In this document: positions 11,491 through 23,917 of the stretch, piece by piece
Position numbering within the stretch: position 1 is the first letter of the stretch
Layout: the number at the start of each line of letters is the position of its first letter
Assembly: GCF_018812025.1 (NCBI RefSeq)
Contig: NC_063054.1
Span: 4,197,433-4,261,432, forward strand
DNA from: Megalobrama amblycephala
Taxonomy: Eukaryota; Chordata; Actinopteri; Cypriniformes; Xenocyprididae
Length of the DNA: 64,000 nt
Direction of reading: 5' to 3'
Made by a program: the position numbers and the translations under genes
Notes under the pieces: model-generated
The model's database searches: none
What the model was told of the DNA's origin: nothing
What the model saw: only the letters and a program-made list of their open reading frames with translations

Positions 11491-12217
11491 AGCCAACAAA
11501 CAAACATGGTGTGATTATAATTCAGGCAGCGTTACAGGTCAGAAGTCAGATTGAGATCAGAACAGTCAAAATATTTAATCCAGCTCCATTTGGGTGAAGG
11601 TCAGATTCATCATGCCGGTATGGAGATGGGTTTGTTGAGAATCTGTGTAAAATGGCGGAGGAAGGCGAAACACAAAAGTGTATAATAAAATTATACCCAC
11701 TATTTTAACATTTACAGCGTGTGAGTGTGTGTGTGCGAGCAATTGTGTGGGTGCGTGTGTGTGAGCATTATTGTAACTTAAGTACACTACTTGACAGTTT
11801 CATGCGCTTTAGTATTTACTAGTGATTATTAGTTCTAAATGCTGCTGTCATCTGCTGTGTTCAGAATTAAGTTTTGTTTGACTACATTCAGGAAGTGCAT
11901 TTTCTTGGAGCAGATAAAATAAAAAGGGAGTTCATACATTCTTGTATTGACTGCTTGTATTCACTGATGAAAATGTAGCCATGTGCAGTACTAATATTGC
12001 AGCACATCGTAATGCATTGCGATATCGAATCAAATCAAATCGATGACATGATAATGTGTGTAAGCAGTTGAAAAAAACTGTAAGATGGACAATGACACCA
12101 TTTTCTTCTAGAGCTGCTGTGCAGCCTCATTATTTTCCTGTCAACACTGTAAAGCTGCTTTGACACAATCTGCATCATAAAATCATTAAATTATAAATAA
12201 AGGTGGCTTGACCCCAT

Positions 12218-12463
12218 ATTCTGTTGACTGTAAGTAACGTTGCACCAACATGTCTATTAACTCTCATTAGACTGTTAGTAGAGTGTTAGTAGACTGATAT
12301 GGTTAGGGTTAGAATAAGTTGACATGTAGTTGTGAAGTTACTTATAGTATGTCTGTAGATGGACCATCACAATAAAGAGTTAGCAGATATTAAGCAGACA
12401 GCCTACTAATACTCCAATGATAGTTAGTTAACATGTTGCAAAGTTACTTAAAGTCAACAGAAT
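12218..12463. repeat. palindromic MITE
   Basis: The arms 'attctgttgactgtaagtaac' and 'gttacttaaagtcaacagaat' are inverted copies bounding 246 bp of AT-rich sequence with internal 'tagtagac' iterations. No coding capacity. Confidence 0.65.
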
Positions 12464-13039
12464 GTTCAAAAGGGACCATCAAAATAAAGTGTTACTGAAC
12501 TGTCTTTGCAAGAATTAACATGTCAGGATTTATGTAAAAGAAGACTGGAATGCGGTAAATTTTTTTTTAAAGGGAATTACCGTAACCCCAAATCAAAACA
12601 CTGGAGGCACTGGTTTAGTCTGAAAGATGTATAGATGGTAATCAGAGCCAAGTAATTATCCTCTTGTTGAGCAATACACCATATAATAAATTTCTGTGGA
12701 AGGTTTTCTTCCTGTGAAAATGCTTTAACCCCTTCATGCATAGAGGTCACTACAGCAGACAGATATTCAAAAAGCATTTTCTTGCATATGCATGGGTTTG
12801 GATAGCATAGTTGCACATCAACCTCTACGGTGGACCCTAGTGCATCATCCTATACATTGCCACCAAGTGGCAAGCCGTTGTATGTCGATTTTTTCTTCCT
12901 CCAAACCAAGATGGCCGATGGCCAGTCAGAAATGCCAAGTTGCTCCGGTATATCAATCCATTCCTTCTACAACGCCTATCACAGCATCCATACATAAGCT
13001 CCTCAGTATTATCAGCAGCTATCGCATTTCTCAGGAGCT

Positions 13040-13220
13040 AATTACCCTCCTCCATCCAAAGCTGCACATTACTTTTAATTCATTACTTGACTCGTAATAT
13101 CAAAAAGTAATCTGTAATCTGATTATGTAATGCACATTATTTGTAATGCATTACTTGTTAGATCAAAAATTAATCTGATAACGTAATGCACATTACTTGT
13201 AATGCGTTACCCCAACACTG
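13040..13220. repeat. interspersed repeat ending 'gcgttaccccaacactg'
   Basis: Iterated 'taatgcacattacttgtaatgc' blocks followed by the terminal 'gttaccccaacactg', a motif I associate with a widespread fish interspersed repeat. It was named from memory of the motif only. 12464-13039 shows no supported gene. Confidence 0.4.
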
Positions 13221-13361
13221 CTCATTTCTGATGAAAACACCTGATCACTAGGTTTTCTCAGAGGAGAGCTGTGTTAGAAATGTGTCCATCTTGAACATAA
13301 TCAGAATTATCAGCTAATAAGAGTAAATAGACATACTCTGGTACAGTTGAGGAAGCATCTG

Positions 13362-14065
13362 GGGCCAGTTGTTCAAAAAGTTTAATCTGGATCAGAATGA
13401 TCTGGATTTGGAAATCCCATGTTTTGCTATCCAGGATCAGGTAATCCATCTTACTTTTGTGCTGGTTTTTCAAAGAAAAATTGGATTGGATCACCATGAT
13501 CCAGATACACACTTTTCCAGATTACCAAATCTGGATTAACAGTGCTCTACGGAGCCCCTAAAGGGACATGATGATAGAGAGAATATGGATTTTGAATTAA
13601 ATATAATATTTTTGTTGGATATTTACATCTGTTTGGGGATTGTTTTATGGCACCAAAATCTTTTTTACTTTACAGTAGGTTACCGAAAGGCTAAATATGT
13701 AGGTTAATGTCTACTTCTAATTTATTTAACAGTTAAACTAATCAAGAGCAAAATAAAAAAATGTGTATGTATATTACATGATATAAATGTTGTATTTTTT
13801 TTACCAGTTTTAAAGTTTTACTACATTTTCCACCTGGAATCCACCTCGAAATCCTACCCCCTGTTGGGATCAGGATAATCCTGTTTTTTTGGATCAAAGT
13901 TTTGAACAACACAAACTGAAGGTTTGATCCAGATTAAAACTAGGATTGGATTCCGTGATCTAATCTGATTTCAGAATCCCTTTTTCCTTTTGAACAACCC
14001 ATTTTCAAGATTTGATCCAATCCAATGGCCAAAATCCGATCAGATTACTTTTGAACAACTGGCCC
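13362..14065. mobile_element. 704-bp MITE, TIR GGGCCAGTTGTTC, 3-bp duplication
   Basis: The termini GGGCCAGTTGTTCAAAAG and CTTTTGAACAACTGGCCC are perfect inverted repeats. Subterminal 'ggatcagat'-type iterations are also inverted. CTG flanks both sides (13359-13361, 14066-14068), as expected for a 3-bp target duplication of PIF/Harbinger-like elements. No transposase is encoded. Confidence 0.75.
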
Positions 14066-14884
14066 CTGAATTGGGTTCCCACAGTTACCTTGAGAGGCTG
14101 TAGAGATCTCTTATATCAGAACATGAAGTGATTCCATCAATTGCATTTGCAATATTTCGCATTTATATTTTTTTGCATATTTTTTATAGTTGATGATTTT
14201 ATATAATTTTATTGTTTGGTTTGTTAAATACACACAATATTTCTGTGTTATTACTGTATTATGTTTAATACAGTATCTCTTCAGTTTAAACCATAAACGC
14301 ATCCAGTCCACTCAAGTGGACGTCTGGAAATCTCTCTGAAAATAGGTGTAAAAAATTGCATTTCGAATTTTGTTTTTCGTGCCTTAAGAGAAATAAAAAC
14401 ACATAGAAAAAATCCTGACTGAGGTTATAATTCATGCATGAAAGAGTTAATAAACATCTCCTGAACAATAGTATAAATATGAGCAAAGAACACAGTTGGC
14501 TTCAGACTTCAACTGAAGACATTACCAGACGACTTCATTTCTTAACATACCGAATACACCGAAGGACCCAGGTGAGACACCACTTTAAAATGATACGAAC
14601 AGGTAATGTTATGACAGTGTGAATAGACACCAACAGATTATGAGGGGTTTAGATCTCAACAGTATTGCAGGGAGACTCGAAATGCATTAGGAAATAAAAT
14701 ATATCTTCAAACTAATCAGATGCATATGCCATTTTATTGCAGATAATGGTGAGAAATTATTTAATGGACTGCATTTAATGAAAGAAGGATTTATGCCTTT
14801 ATTTATGCCTAAACACCTAATTAGATTACGTTTCAAGAAATTTTAAATCGGGCTTAAAATCCTGTAGTGTGAACTAAGCATAAC

Positions 14885-15130
14885 GGACAAACTAAGACGC
14901 GCATTATTGAACATATGAGTGCAATTAGAAGAAAAGACCAGAAATCTCTGGTTGCTCGTCACTTTAATGAAATGTCCAATTAAGTCTCAGATTTAAACTT
15001 TGTACTTATTGAGCACATAACACAGTGATGATGAGAACAGAGGTGATAATATAGAGCGGAGACTTTTACAGAGTGGATCTTTGATCTTTGATATTTATAT
15101 CCTCTAGGTATGAACGAAGAATTAAATCTC
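14885..15130 (+). pseudogene. Penelope-like element fragment (GIY-YIG end)
   Basis: Short reads in alternating frames match the C-terminal side of the GIY-YIG endonuclease of Penelope-like elements: 'EHMSAIRRKDQKSLVARHF' followed, after a frame change, by GGDNIERRLLQSGSLIFDI. Downstream, at about 15462-15500, 'actgatgaagggttgatccc' resembles the terminal repeat of that group. Stops and shifts make it non-coding. 14069-14884 holds no other gene I can support. Confidence 0.6.
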
Positions 15131-15670
15131 AGTAGTTTGCTGATTTTTTACTTGCATTTTGTTGATTAAAAGATCATGTAAGATTCAATCATGTGATATT
15201 TGTATTCATTTTGCATGGTATTTTTTGTGAGATTCAAGAATGAAAATGATGTATATTGATATGTTTTTGAATTTGAAAGTATTAAAATCATGTGTATATT
15301 TATGATATTCTTTTTTTTTTTAAAAGCTTTGAATAGATTATGGGTATGGTTGTAATGTGTATGTAGCATTGTATCCATTTACCTTTATGGTGTGATAATC
15401 AATGTCCGGCATATTATAATGATTACGGCAATATTAAATGGACGCAGGTGTATGCTTGGAAACACAGCACTGATGAAGGGTTGATCCCAAAAACGTTTTG
15501 CACTCTTTGCACTTTTTGTGGCCTATGGACAATAAATTCTTTTGAGCTTTTAGGCCAGTTATCATGTGTGGATCTCTTTTGGGTTTTTTATATTTGAGAA
15601 TGATAAAGTAGTCATTATTTAACTTCAAATGTATAAATATCTCCATTGTTCATTGTTATTTTCTGCAGTC

Positions 15671-17679
15671 ATGGCATCAAAGCACATTGAAGTTGCAGCT
15701 CTAGGAAGACCTCTGTTTCCCGGTATGCTTTATGACTGCCGCAAGGACACCTTCATTCCAGGTGGTGTATGGTACCTACTAAAGTGCTTTTTACTCCCTT
15801 TTTCACCAAAATGTGAATCAACAAAACAGTACATGTGTGGTCATTTTGAGACATGAAATGAAGCACCCAAACATAAAATTAGTTGTATTATAGATACAAA
15901 ATCGGCATGTTTACTTCAACAGTCCACTGCGCCCTCATATGTAACTGTTAAAGCCATTTCTCATTTCAGGTGTTACTCTGTGGGATATGAAGTCACTGAG
16001 TGAAGATTTGGATAGTCGTCCTCAGCTCATGACAGATTTGAAGTTCAGTAGCTCCGACTCTCTCTCTAGTAAGTCCAGTCTCCTGGATGTGAGTGCTTCA
16101 CTGAAGGCCAGCTTTCTGGGAGGGCTGGTGGAAGTCGGAGGATCTGCCAAGTTTCTGCGTAACACCAAATCCTCAAACCAACAGTCCAGAGTTACAATGT
16201 ATTACAGTGAAACCTCCAGATTTGAACAGCTCACTATGACTCACATGGGCCAGATCATCTACCCTGAGGTCTTTGACCAGAAAACTGCAACTCATGTGGT
16301 CACGGCTGTACTGTACGGAGCTCAAGCCTTCATGGTGTTTGACTGGACCTTTTCAGAAGAGGAAAACAAGCAGGAGATTGAGAGAGAACTGAATGCTATG
16401 GTCAAGAAGATCCCTGGATTTTCTGTTGAGGGAGAAGCACCATTAAAAATGACAGATGGTCATAAGAAAATGGTTGAAAATGTCGTCTGCACATTTTATG
16501 GTGACGTCCGCCTTGAGAAGAGCCCCACCACTTACATGGAGGCTGTAGAGGTATACAAGAAACTCCCTGTTCTCCTGAAGGAGAATCCACAGAATGCAGT
16601 TCCAATAAAAGTCTGGCTCTATCCTCTTTCTCTACTGGATACAAAAGCTGCTCAACTGAAGAGAACAATTAGCACAAGTCTGGTTTCCAACACTGAAGAT
16701 GTAATCGAGGAGCTGGGTGAAGCAGAGAGGACATGCAACGACCTCTTCAGAAATACACTGGTAAATGTTTTCAGAGACATCAAAGAGAGGCTCTGTTCAT
16801 TTCAGGGCTCTTTTAGCATTTACAAAACATTGATCCTGAAAGCACTGGCTAGGGTCTTGCCTGCTATTCGAGGAGGAGAAAAGGAGGAAAATTCATTGGA
16901 AGACATCCTGAAGATCCACTACAGCTCCCCTTTTAAACCTGACATGATTAACCAGTGGTTGGATCATGCAAAGTCTGAACTTAACCTCTTGAGTTCTCAC
17001 ACCAAGGTTCTGGAGGGAATCCTAACTGAAGACTCAGACCGTCTCAACACCATCCTCCTTGATCCTAATACTGATGTTGTAGTGTGCTTGACCTTCACAT
17101 CTCTGAAGTATGAAGACCAGTATCTTTCAACCCTGAAGGGGTTTGTGGAATCTGCTAAGTTGAAAGATCTAGATGTGGCAATGAACGCGAGTTCTTGCAC
17201 GTTACCGTCTGTCAAAAAGTGGATCCACTATCCTGATGTCATCTCAAAAATAAGAGAGAACTAACTTTCAGAGGCTAATAAAAATGAAAAGAGATACAGA
17301 TTTATTATTTCTGCCATCTCTGATCCATCCAGTCCAGGCTCCTCTATCTATCTGTATAAAAAAGGGAAGCTGACAGACACACAGTTCCAGCTCGTGTCGA
17401 AGCCTCCCCCACCAATAGTGAAGAATGTGCTGGAGCGCAGTGTGTCCCTGAAACTGCAGAAGTCCCCAACTGGAGAAACTGTGCGGTACAGAGTGGAGTA
17501 CCAGCAGGTAAAAGCAGGTTCTGGCGCTGAGGAACAGAGGCTTGCCAAAAACACATCTGATGAAGACTTTACCCTGACTGGACTGGAGTTTGGAAAGCAG
17601 TACTTGATCCGCTACAGGATAGTGGGTAAAGTGGGAGTGAGTGAAGCCAGTGACAGTATCGGCTCTATACCGGCTTCAG
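15671..17679 (+). CDS. stonustoxin-like (SNTX family) gene, two exons visible, interrupted
   Basis: Exon 1 is 15671-15761: ATG after a 'ttctgcag' acceptor, with a GT donor at 15762. Exon 2 starts at 15970 after 'ctcatttcag'. Joined they read 461 codons to a TAA at 17262-17264. The N-terminal half matches the MACPF/CDC-like region of the stonustoxin family (MASKHIEVAALGRPLFPGM start, LGGLVEVGGSAKFL). A helical segment and a thioredoxin-like segment follow (VVVCLTFTSLKYEDQYL near the end). The same frame stays open after the TAA through FIISAISDP and a fibronectin III domain (about 17400-17675) up to a GTAAGT donor at 17680 (phase 1). The TAA therefore lies inside the family's normal coding exon, probably through a small deletion or a sequencing error. 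Fish without venom carry many such genes of unclear role. Further 3' exons were not found. Confidence 0.85.
15762..15969 (+). other. intron of the SNTX-like gene
   Basis: GT (15762) to AG (15969), 208 bp. It splits a glycine codon (g|gt) and preserves frame. Confidence 0.8.
17394..17679 (+). CDS. fibronectin III segment after the in-frame stop
   Basis: Same frame as the SNTX exon. Reads SKPPPPIVKNVLERSVSLKL, then YRVEYQQVK and GLEFGKQYLIRYRIV, an FN3 beta-sandwich pattern ending at a GTAAGT donor (17680). It has no ATG of its own. It is listed separately only because the stop at 17262 formally divides it from the upstream domains. I regard both as one exon of one gene. Confidence 0.75.
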
Positions 17680-17685
17680 GTAAGT

Positions 17686-18143
17686 GTCATATGCACATTT
17701 CTTCTTTATTTTATTTTTTTTTTTTTATATTACTCTTTATCTTTAATATTATATATATATACTTTGCTTCATTCACAGAGTCAATGTTTGTATTGACAAC
17801 CATATTTCCTAACAGGTGTGGCTATTAATAAATGTGTAACATATTGTAAAGTGTTTCCCATTTGACTGTATATGGATGTATTATTTTCTTTGTTCATGTT
17901 TTTACAAATAGTCCTTAAAGACACAGAGTATATTATGTATTTAATGTAGGCTATTGTACTTAATTATATAAATTCACAATAAGCAATACAAAGCCTTGAT
18001 CAATTGAAACGTACCTTTCTCTGTATGAAAACCAATAGGACATTTAAAAATATAGCTAACAAAAATAAAAAAATAAATTAATAATTGGCTCATAATTAAA
18101 AGAAAACACACACAAACAACAAATAATCAACGTAAAACACAAA
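17686..18143 (+). other. intronic or intergenic, AT-rich
   Basis: Follows the SNTX donor. Poly-T and AT-rich sequence with no acceptor-flanked exon that I could join in phase. Confidence 0.4.
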
Positions 18144-18461
18144 GGGCCCTATTTTAATGATCTAAGCGCATGGTCTAAAGTGCACGGCGCAAGTGCTAAT
18201 TTAAGGACAGGAAAAATATTCAGCGCCGCCCGGCTCATGGTCTAAAAGGGTTGTCCCTATTCTTAATGAGTAATGGGTGTGTTTTGGGTGTAACGTGCAA
18301 TAAACCAATCAGAGTCTCATCTCTCATTCCCTTTAAAAGCCAGTTGGCTCGCACCATGGCGGATTCGCTATTTAAATGGCGGAATTTGCAAACGTAAAAC
18401 TGAATGCTTCTCTGGTGAGGAAACGGAAGCGCCCTATACTCTTCAGCACTGAAAGAGCATT
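18144..18461 (+). mobile_element. left part of a hAT-like MITE
   Basis: Begins 'agggccctattttaatgatc', a terminus typical of a large fish hAT-derived repeat family, followed by 'ctaagcgcatggtctaaagt'. The right end is missing, apparently cut by the LTR element starting at 18462. Confidence 0.55.
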
Positions 18462-19607
<1,146 letters not shown>

Positions 19608-20152
19608 CACACATGGTTAAAATGAAAACACCTTAGACATGTTTGTTAAGATCTTTATTTTGTTTGTTTTTACTTAGAAGCAGTAACATGGAAGGTGCAC
19701 ATTCCATGGTGACTGCTGGTAATGTGGAACACTCAATAAGGTGGTGAAATCAAGAAATGTGTGAATATTAATGTATGTGTTTCGTTTCTGTGTCTTACCG
19801 GTTCCTGGAAAGCCCAAAAAGGAGTGGCCCGCAAACAGGAAACCAGTTTTATGGCATCCTGAAGGGGAGGAGTTAGTCAATCAAGGATTTGTGGATTAAA
19901 ATGTCTTTTACATGTATACTTTGATGAATTATTATGGAGAGAAGCCTGGTTAAAGGAAAACTTTATCTTGGATGTGACTTGTGATGTTGAAAGACTATGT
20001 GAAGTGTGAAATGTCCTGATTAACAAATGGAGTGTTGGGATTGGTCCGTTTGAATACTAAGGGAGGGGGCCAGGAGAATAAAAGACCAGTGGAAATGCTT
20101 GAACAAGAGGATTGGTGTTTGTTGGGTCTGTAGCCAACCGTTTAGTCTTTTT
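19608..20152 (+). other. unassigned, possibly LTR-like, next to assembly gap
   Basis: Contains 'agaataaaagacc' and a TTG-rich stretch just before the gap, which could be the R region of another LTR. There is no second boundary, so I do not call it. No ORF of interest. Confidence 0.3.
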
Positions 20153-21152
20153 NNNNNNNNNNNNNNNNNNNNNNNNNNNNNNNNNNNNNNNNNNNNNNNN
20201 NNNNNNNNNNNNNNNNNNNNNNNNNNNNNNNNNNNNNNNNNNNNNNNNNNNNNNNNNNNNNNNNNNNNNNNNNNNNNNNNNNNNNNNNNNNNNNNNNNNN
20301 NNNNNNNNNNNNNNNNNNNNNNNNNNNNNNNNNNNNNNNNNNNNNNNNNNNNNNNNNNNNNNNNNNNNNNNNNNNNNNNNNNNNNNNNNNNNNNNNNNNN
20401 NNNNNNNNNNNNNNNNNNNNNNNNNNNNNNNNNNNNNNNNNNNNNNNNNNNNNNNNNNNNNNNNNNNNNNNNNNNNNNNNNNNNNNNNNNNNNNNNNNNN
20501 NNNNNNNNNNNNNNNNNNNNNNNNNNNNNNNNNNNNNNNNNNNNNNNNNNNNNNNNNNNNNNNNNNNNNNNNNNNNNNNNNNNNNNNNNNNNNNNNNNNN
20601 NNNNNNNNNNNNNNNNNNNNNNNNNNNNNNNNNNNNNNNNNNNNNNNNNNNNNNNNNNNNNNNNNNNNNNNNNNNNNNNNNNNNNNNNNNNNNNNNNNNN
20701 NNNNNNNNNNNNNNNNNNNNNNNNNNNNNNNNNNNNNNNNNNNNNNNNNNNNNNNNNNNNNNNNNNNNNNNNNNNNNNNNNNNNNNNNNNNNNNNNNNNN
20801 NNNNNNNNNNNNNNNNNNNNNNNNNNNNNNNNNNNNNNNNNNNNNNNNNNNNNNNNNNNNNNNNNNNNNNNNNNNNNNNNNNNNNNNNNNNNNNNNNNNN
20901 NNNNNNNNNNNNNNNNNNNNNNNNNNNNNNNNNNNNNNNNNNNNNNNNNNNNNNNNNNNNNNNNNNNNNNNNNNNNNNNNNNNNNNNNNNNNNNNNNNNN
21001 NNNNNNNNNNNNNNNNNNNNNNNNNNNNNNNNNNNNNNNNNNNNNNNNNNNNNNNNNNNNNNNNNNNNNNNNNNNNNNNNNNNNNNNNNNNNNNNNNNNN
21101 NNNNNNNNNNNNNNNNNNNNNNNNNNNNNNNNNNNNNNNNNNNNNNNNNNNN
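20153..21152. other. assembly gap, 1000 N
   Basis: Exactly 1000 unknown bases, a conventional scaffold gap size, so the true length is unknown. ORFs spanning it are artefacts. Confidence 1.
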
Positions 21153-21767
21153 CCATATGCACTGGTGTCTATGTGGGCGGCGTTCGGCCATTTTGAGGAC
21201 ATCTCGCCCCTGGCCTTTGCCATCCCTGCGGTTTTTGCCAAATCCTCCACCCTTTATAACCCTCTGATCTACCTCTTGCTTAAACCCAACTTCCGCCACC
21301 TTCTCTGCAAGGACATGCGCTCCCTGCGAGGGGCTTGTGTGCACCACTGCCTGTGCCAGTGTTTTCCCCGCTGGAGCTACCGCCCATCTCTGGCCCTCAG
21401 TCTGCGGCCCCTGCGGCGAAGAGGCCAATCCATCTCAGATTCCATGGCGGGGCCCGTGGGTCATTGTCACTGCCCTTGCGAGAGGTGCAACGACCCGTTT
21501 GAACAGTTTAAGCACTACCCACGCCGCTGTCCCGTCAATGTGAACACTGTGCAATTGTCTCTGCAGGACAGCACCGAACCCGAATTGGAGCCGGAACGAG
21601 AACCTAGAGTGATAAACGAACTCAAACCAAAGAGCCAAACAGTGGAGTGTAAGAAGTCCGTGCGGGTGATTGTGAGGGGGCGGAAATGCTCCGAGATTGA
21701 CAGTCTGGAGATCACCTTGGAAACGGTGCCTTCTCATGGCAAAGCTGCCAAAAACGGCAAACCATAA
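21153..21767 (+). CDS. opsin-family GPCR, C-terminal exon (5' part in gap)
   Basis: The frame is open from the gap edge to TAA at 21765-21767, 204 codons. It begins at the PY motif at the outer end of TM6 (PYALVSMWAAFG). TM7 follows, with IPAVFAKSSTLYNPLIYLLL: the Lys in FAKSS occupies the retinal Schiff-base position, and NPLIY is the NPxxY motif. Then comes helix 8 (KPNFRHLL) and a long cytoplasmic tail of about 150 residues. The tail has cysteine clusters (CVHHCLCQC, HCHCPCERC) that could be palmitoylated, and an acidic stretch (EPELEPEREPR). The length and cysteine-rich tail do not fit rod/cone opsins. A non-visual opsin is likely, but I cannot assign the paralogue. Upstream exons are presumably in or before the gap. 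Confidence 0.75.
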   Translation, partial: PYALVSMWAAFGHFEDISPLAFAIPAVFAKSSTLYNPLIYLLLKPNFRHLLCKDMRSLRGACVHHCLCQCFPRWSYRPSLALSLRPLRRRGQSISDSMAGPVGHCHCPCERCNDPFEQFKHYPRRCPVNVNTVQLSLQDSTEPELEPEREPRVINELKPKSQTVECKKSVRVIVRGRKCSEIDSLEITLETVPSHGKAAKNGKP

Positions 21768-22250
21768 CACCTGAGCCTATGTGTGTTTATACTCGTGCGG
21801 TGAGTGTGTGTATTCACTTGTCTCAAAGGGGAGTAAATAGACTTTCACATATGCCTCAATTAAGATGCTGAGAGCAAAATATTTCCGAACAATGTACTGA
21901 TGATTGTTTTTTAATTTTTATTTATTTATTTGGAACAAGTGGTTTCTTATGGACAATTGACACAATGTATGAGTTTTTTGTTTTTTGGGCTCATTGAACT
22001 TTTAAATGAAGTGTTACGCACATCTTAGCTATCTGCTGAGGGAACAAACACATATGCATTCTTGATAGTCGCTCTGGTACACGTGAAGGTGTTGGAGAAA
22101 CCTGTTTGGATTTAAATAGGCAAATACTTAAGATTCTATGATTGGATCATTATTGCTGTTATTATTATGTTTCTAGCATGTTGTATGTTTGGGAACAGTT
22201 TTTCTAACCCTAATTGATGGAGTGTGTAGCTTTTCATTTCTTAAACAACC
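21768..22250 (+). other. probable 3' UTR and flank of the opsin-like gene
   Basis: Non-coding, AT-rich. No clear AATAAA close to the stop; the first clear one downstream is near 22698. Confidence 0.35.
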
Positions 22251-22254
22251 ATGT

Positions 22255-22530
22255 AGGAAGACACATCATGGCCATATTCCAGGATGACAAAGCCAAGATT
22301 CATCAGGCTCAAACTGTGAAAGAATTGGTAGGGAGCATGAAGAATCATTTTCACACATACCTCATGTATGACCTTTGAAAGTCTCATTGAAAGTCTTTGG
22401 GATGTGCTGGAGGAGACTTTACAGAGTGCTCACCTCTCGCATTGTCAATACAAGATCTTGGCCAAAATTTGATGCACCTCTTGGTGGAAATAAATGGTGT
22501 GATGTTATTTCCATCAAGAGGTGCATCAAT
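22255..22530 (+). pseudogene. Tc1 transposase C-terminal fragment
   Basis: The plus frame reads HIMAIFQDDKAKIHQAQTVKE, containing the second catalytic Asp (FQDD). A stop-interrupted stretch follows with the WDVLEETL block that normally comes after the catalytic Glu. Both termini of the element are missing. Confidence 0.7.
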
Positions 22531-22534
22531 TTTG
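22465..22534. repeat. near-perfect 29-bp inverted repeat (hairpin)
   Basis: The arms 'tgatgcacctcttggtgg' and 'ccatcaagaggtgcatca', extended by 'aaataa/ttattt' inward and A/T runs outward, pair with one mismatch around an 11-base loop. It sits at the 3' edge of the Tc1 scrap. Confidence 0.75.
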
Positions 22535-22539
22535 TAGAA

Positions 22540-23855
22540 CCTTTTAGGTGTTCCCATTACAGGATAATTTTATGGATTTGGTTTTAATTAATGAATTTTG
22601 ATTAATTCTATTTCATGAATTAAACCGCTTATAAACATACTTTATCACTAGAACAAATTGAAATAAGTCATTAAGCATGAAAGTATATTATCATTTAATA
22701 AATTTCTCCTTATAATAGAACCTTTTTGGAATGAAGGGTTTAGGGTTCTATATAAAACCCCACTGAACCTTTTTTTTCTCTGAGTGTAATAGTAAATACT
22801 TTTGTTTCTGGCCCTCTGAGACAATTTGGAAAAACTTTCAGATAGGGTCCAAACTTAACACTTAAAAATAAATCAATTATATAATTAAGAACTGCTACAT
22901 GATACCTATTACTAATAGGTATCATTACTCACATTAAGCCACCAAAACTGAAAAATACCCTAATACTATAAGCAGTTCCACAGAGAAATGTGCTGCATCC
23001 AAATACTTCCATGCTATAAATTATGTGAAATACAGCATGTGAGCCAAGTAGTTTGTCCAAAATCATACTTACTTATAAAACATTAGGTGAAAAGTACCCA
23101 GATGACCTACTACTTCCAGCAAGATCCTGGAGTGTGCATTCAATGGAAATTTTATTATCCCATAAGGAAACGGGAGATGATTTGTGTGAAGGGAAGTGAA
23201 GCGACTCAACTGACAGGGTAGGTCACATCAGAGTGACAAATTGACGGATGTAGTACTTCATACCACACGTTCATACTATATAGAACATACCTTTTTAACG
23301 GTCACAGACTTAAGTTTCAAAAAGTAAAGTTAGAGTATCTACTATAGAGAATGTGATTTTGGACTCATCAATGGAGAAGAGTTTGTATATGAAGGAATAA
23401 TATGCAGGTATAATACTACTTTTGAAAAAAACAAACATGCAAAATACAGTTTACTCAATGAAATAAATATTTATGTCCAGTAAATTTATATCTTCTATTG
23501 GCAGGTGAGGCAAAAGACTCATTTTGGACCCTGCTTTTGGATCTCTTTTATGTGTATCTTTATGTGATTGCTACAAGGATCTGGGTGTTTGCTAATCTGA
23601 ACATGGATTCAGGGAAACACTGTTGATAATCAAAAAGAATTCAAAAATGTGAAGTATAAATGTGTGTTATAGTTGTATGTGTGTTGAACATCTAAAATTT
23701 TCATAGAGAATAAGTTTTCATATTCTCTGTATTACAGAGTCTTTGTGCAGGTTGTATAATTGCACTGTCAGCTTCATTCAGTGGCCAAAGAAGAGCTCAT
23801 TTGATTGACATGGGCTCTTTGTGTAAGAAGCATGGTAGACCACATATGTCACATG

Positions 23856-23857
<2 letters not shown>
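22540..23857. other. AT-rich intergenic
   Basis: A short 'gaaccttt' / 'gggttctatataaaacccc' repeat scrap lies near 22716-22775. No gene was supported in the rest. Confidence 0.45.

Positions 23858-23912
<55 letters not shown>
23858..23912. repeat. TA microsatellite
   Basis: About 27 TA units that directly abut, and probably served as target for, the Tc1 element that follows. Confidence 0.95.

Positions 23913-23914
<2 letters not shown>

Positions 23915-23917
<3 letters not shown>

Noticed and set aside
19608..20152. A further LTR before the gap
   Set aside because: Only an AATAAA-like signal is visible; no paired end or duplication.
20020..21428. ORFs made mostly of unknown residues across the gap
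   Set aside because: Translation through 1000 N is meaningless. Only the plus frame from 21153 is supported, by opsin motifs.
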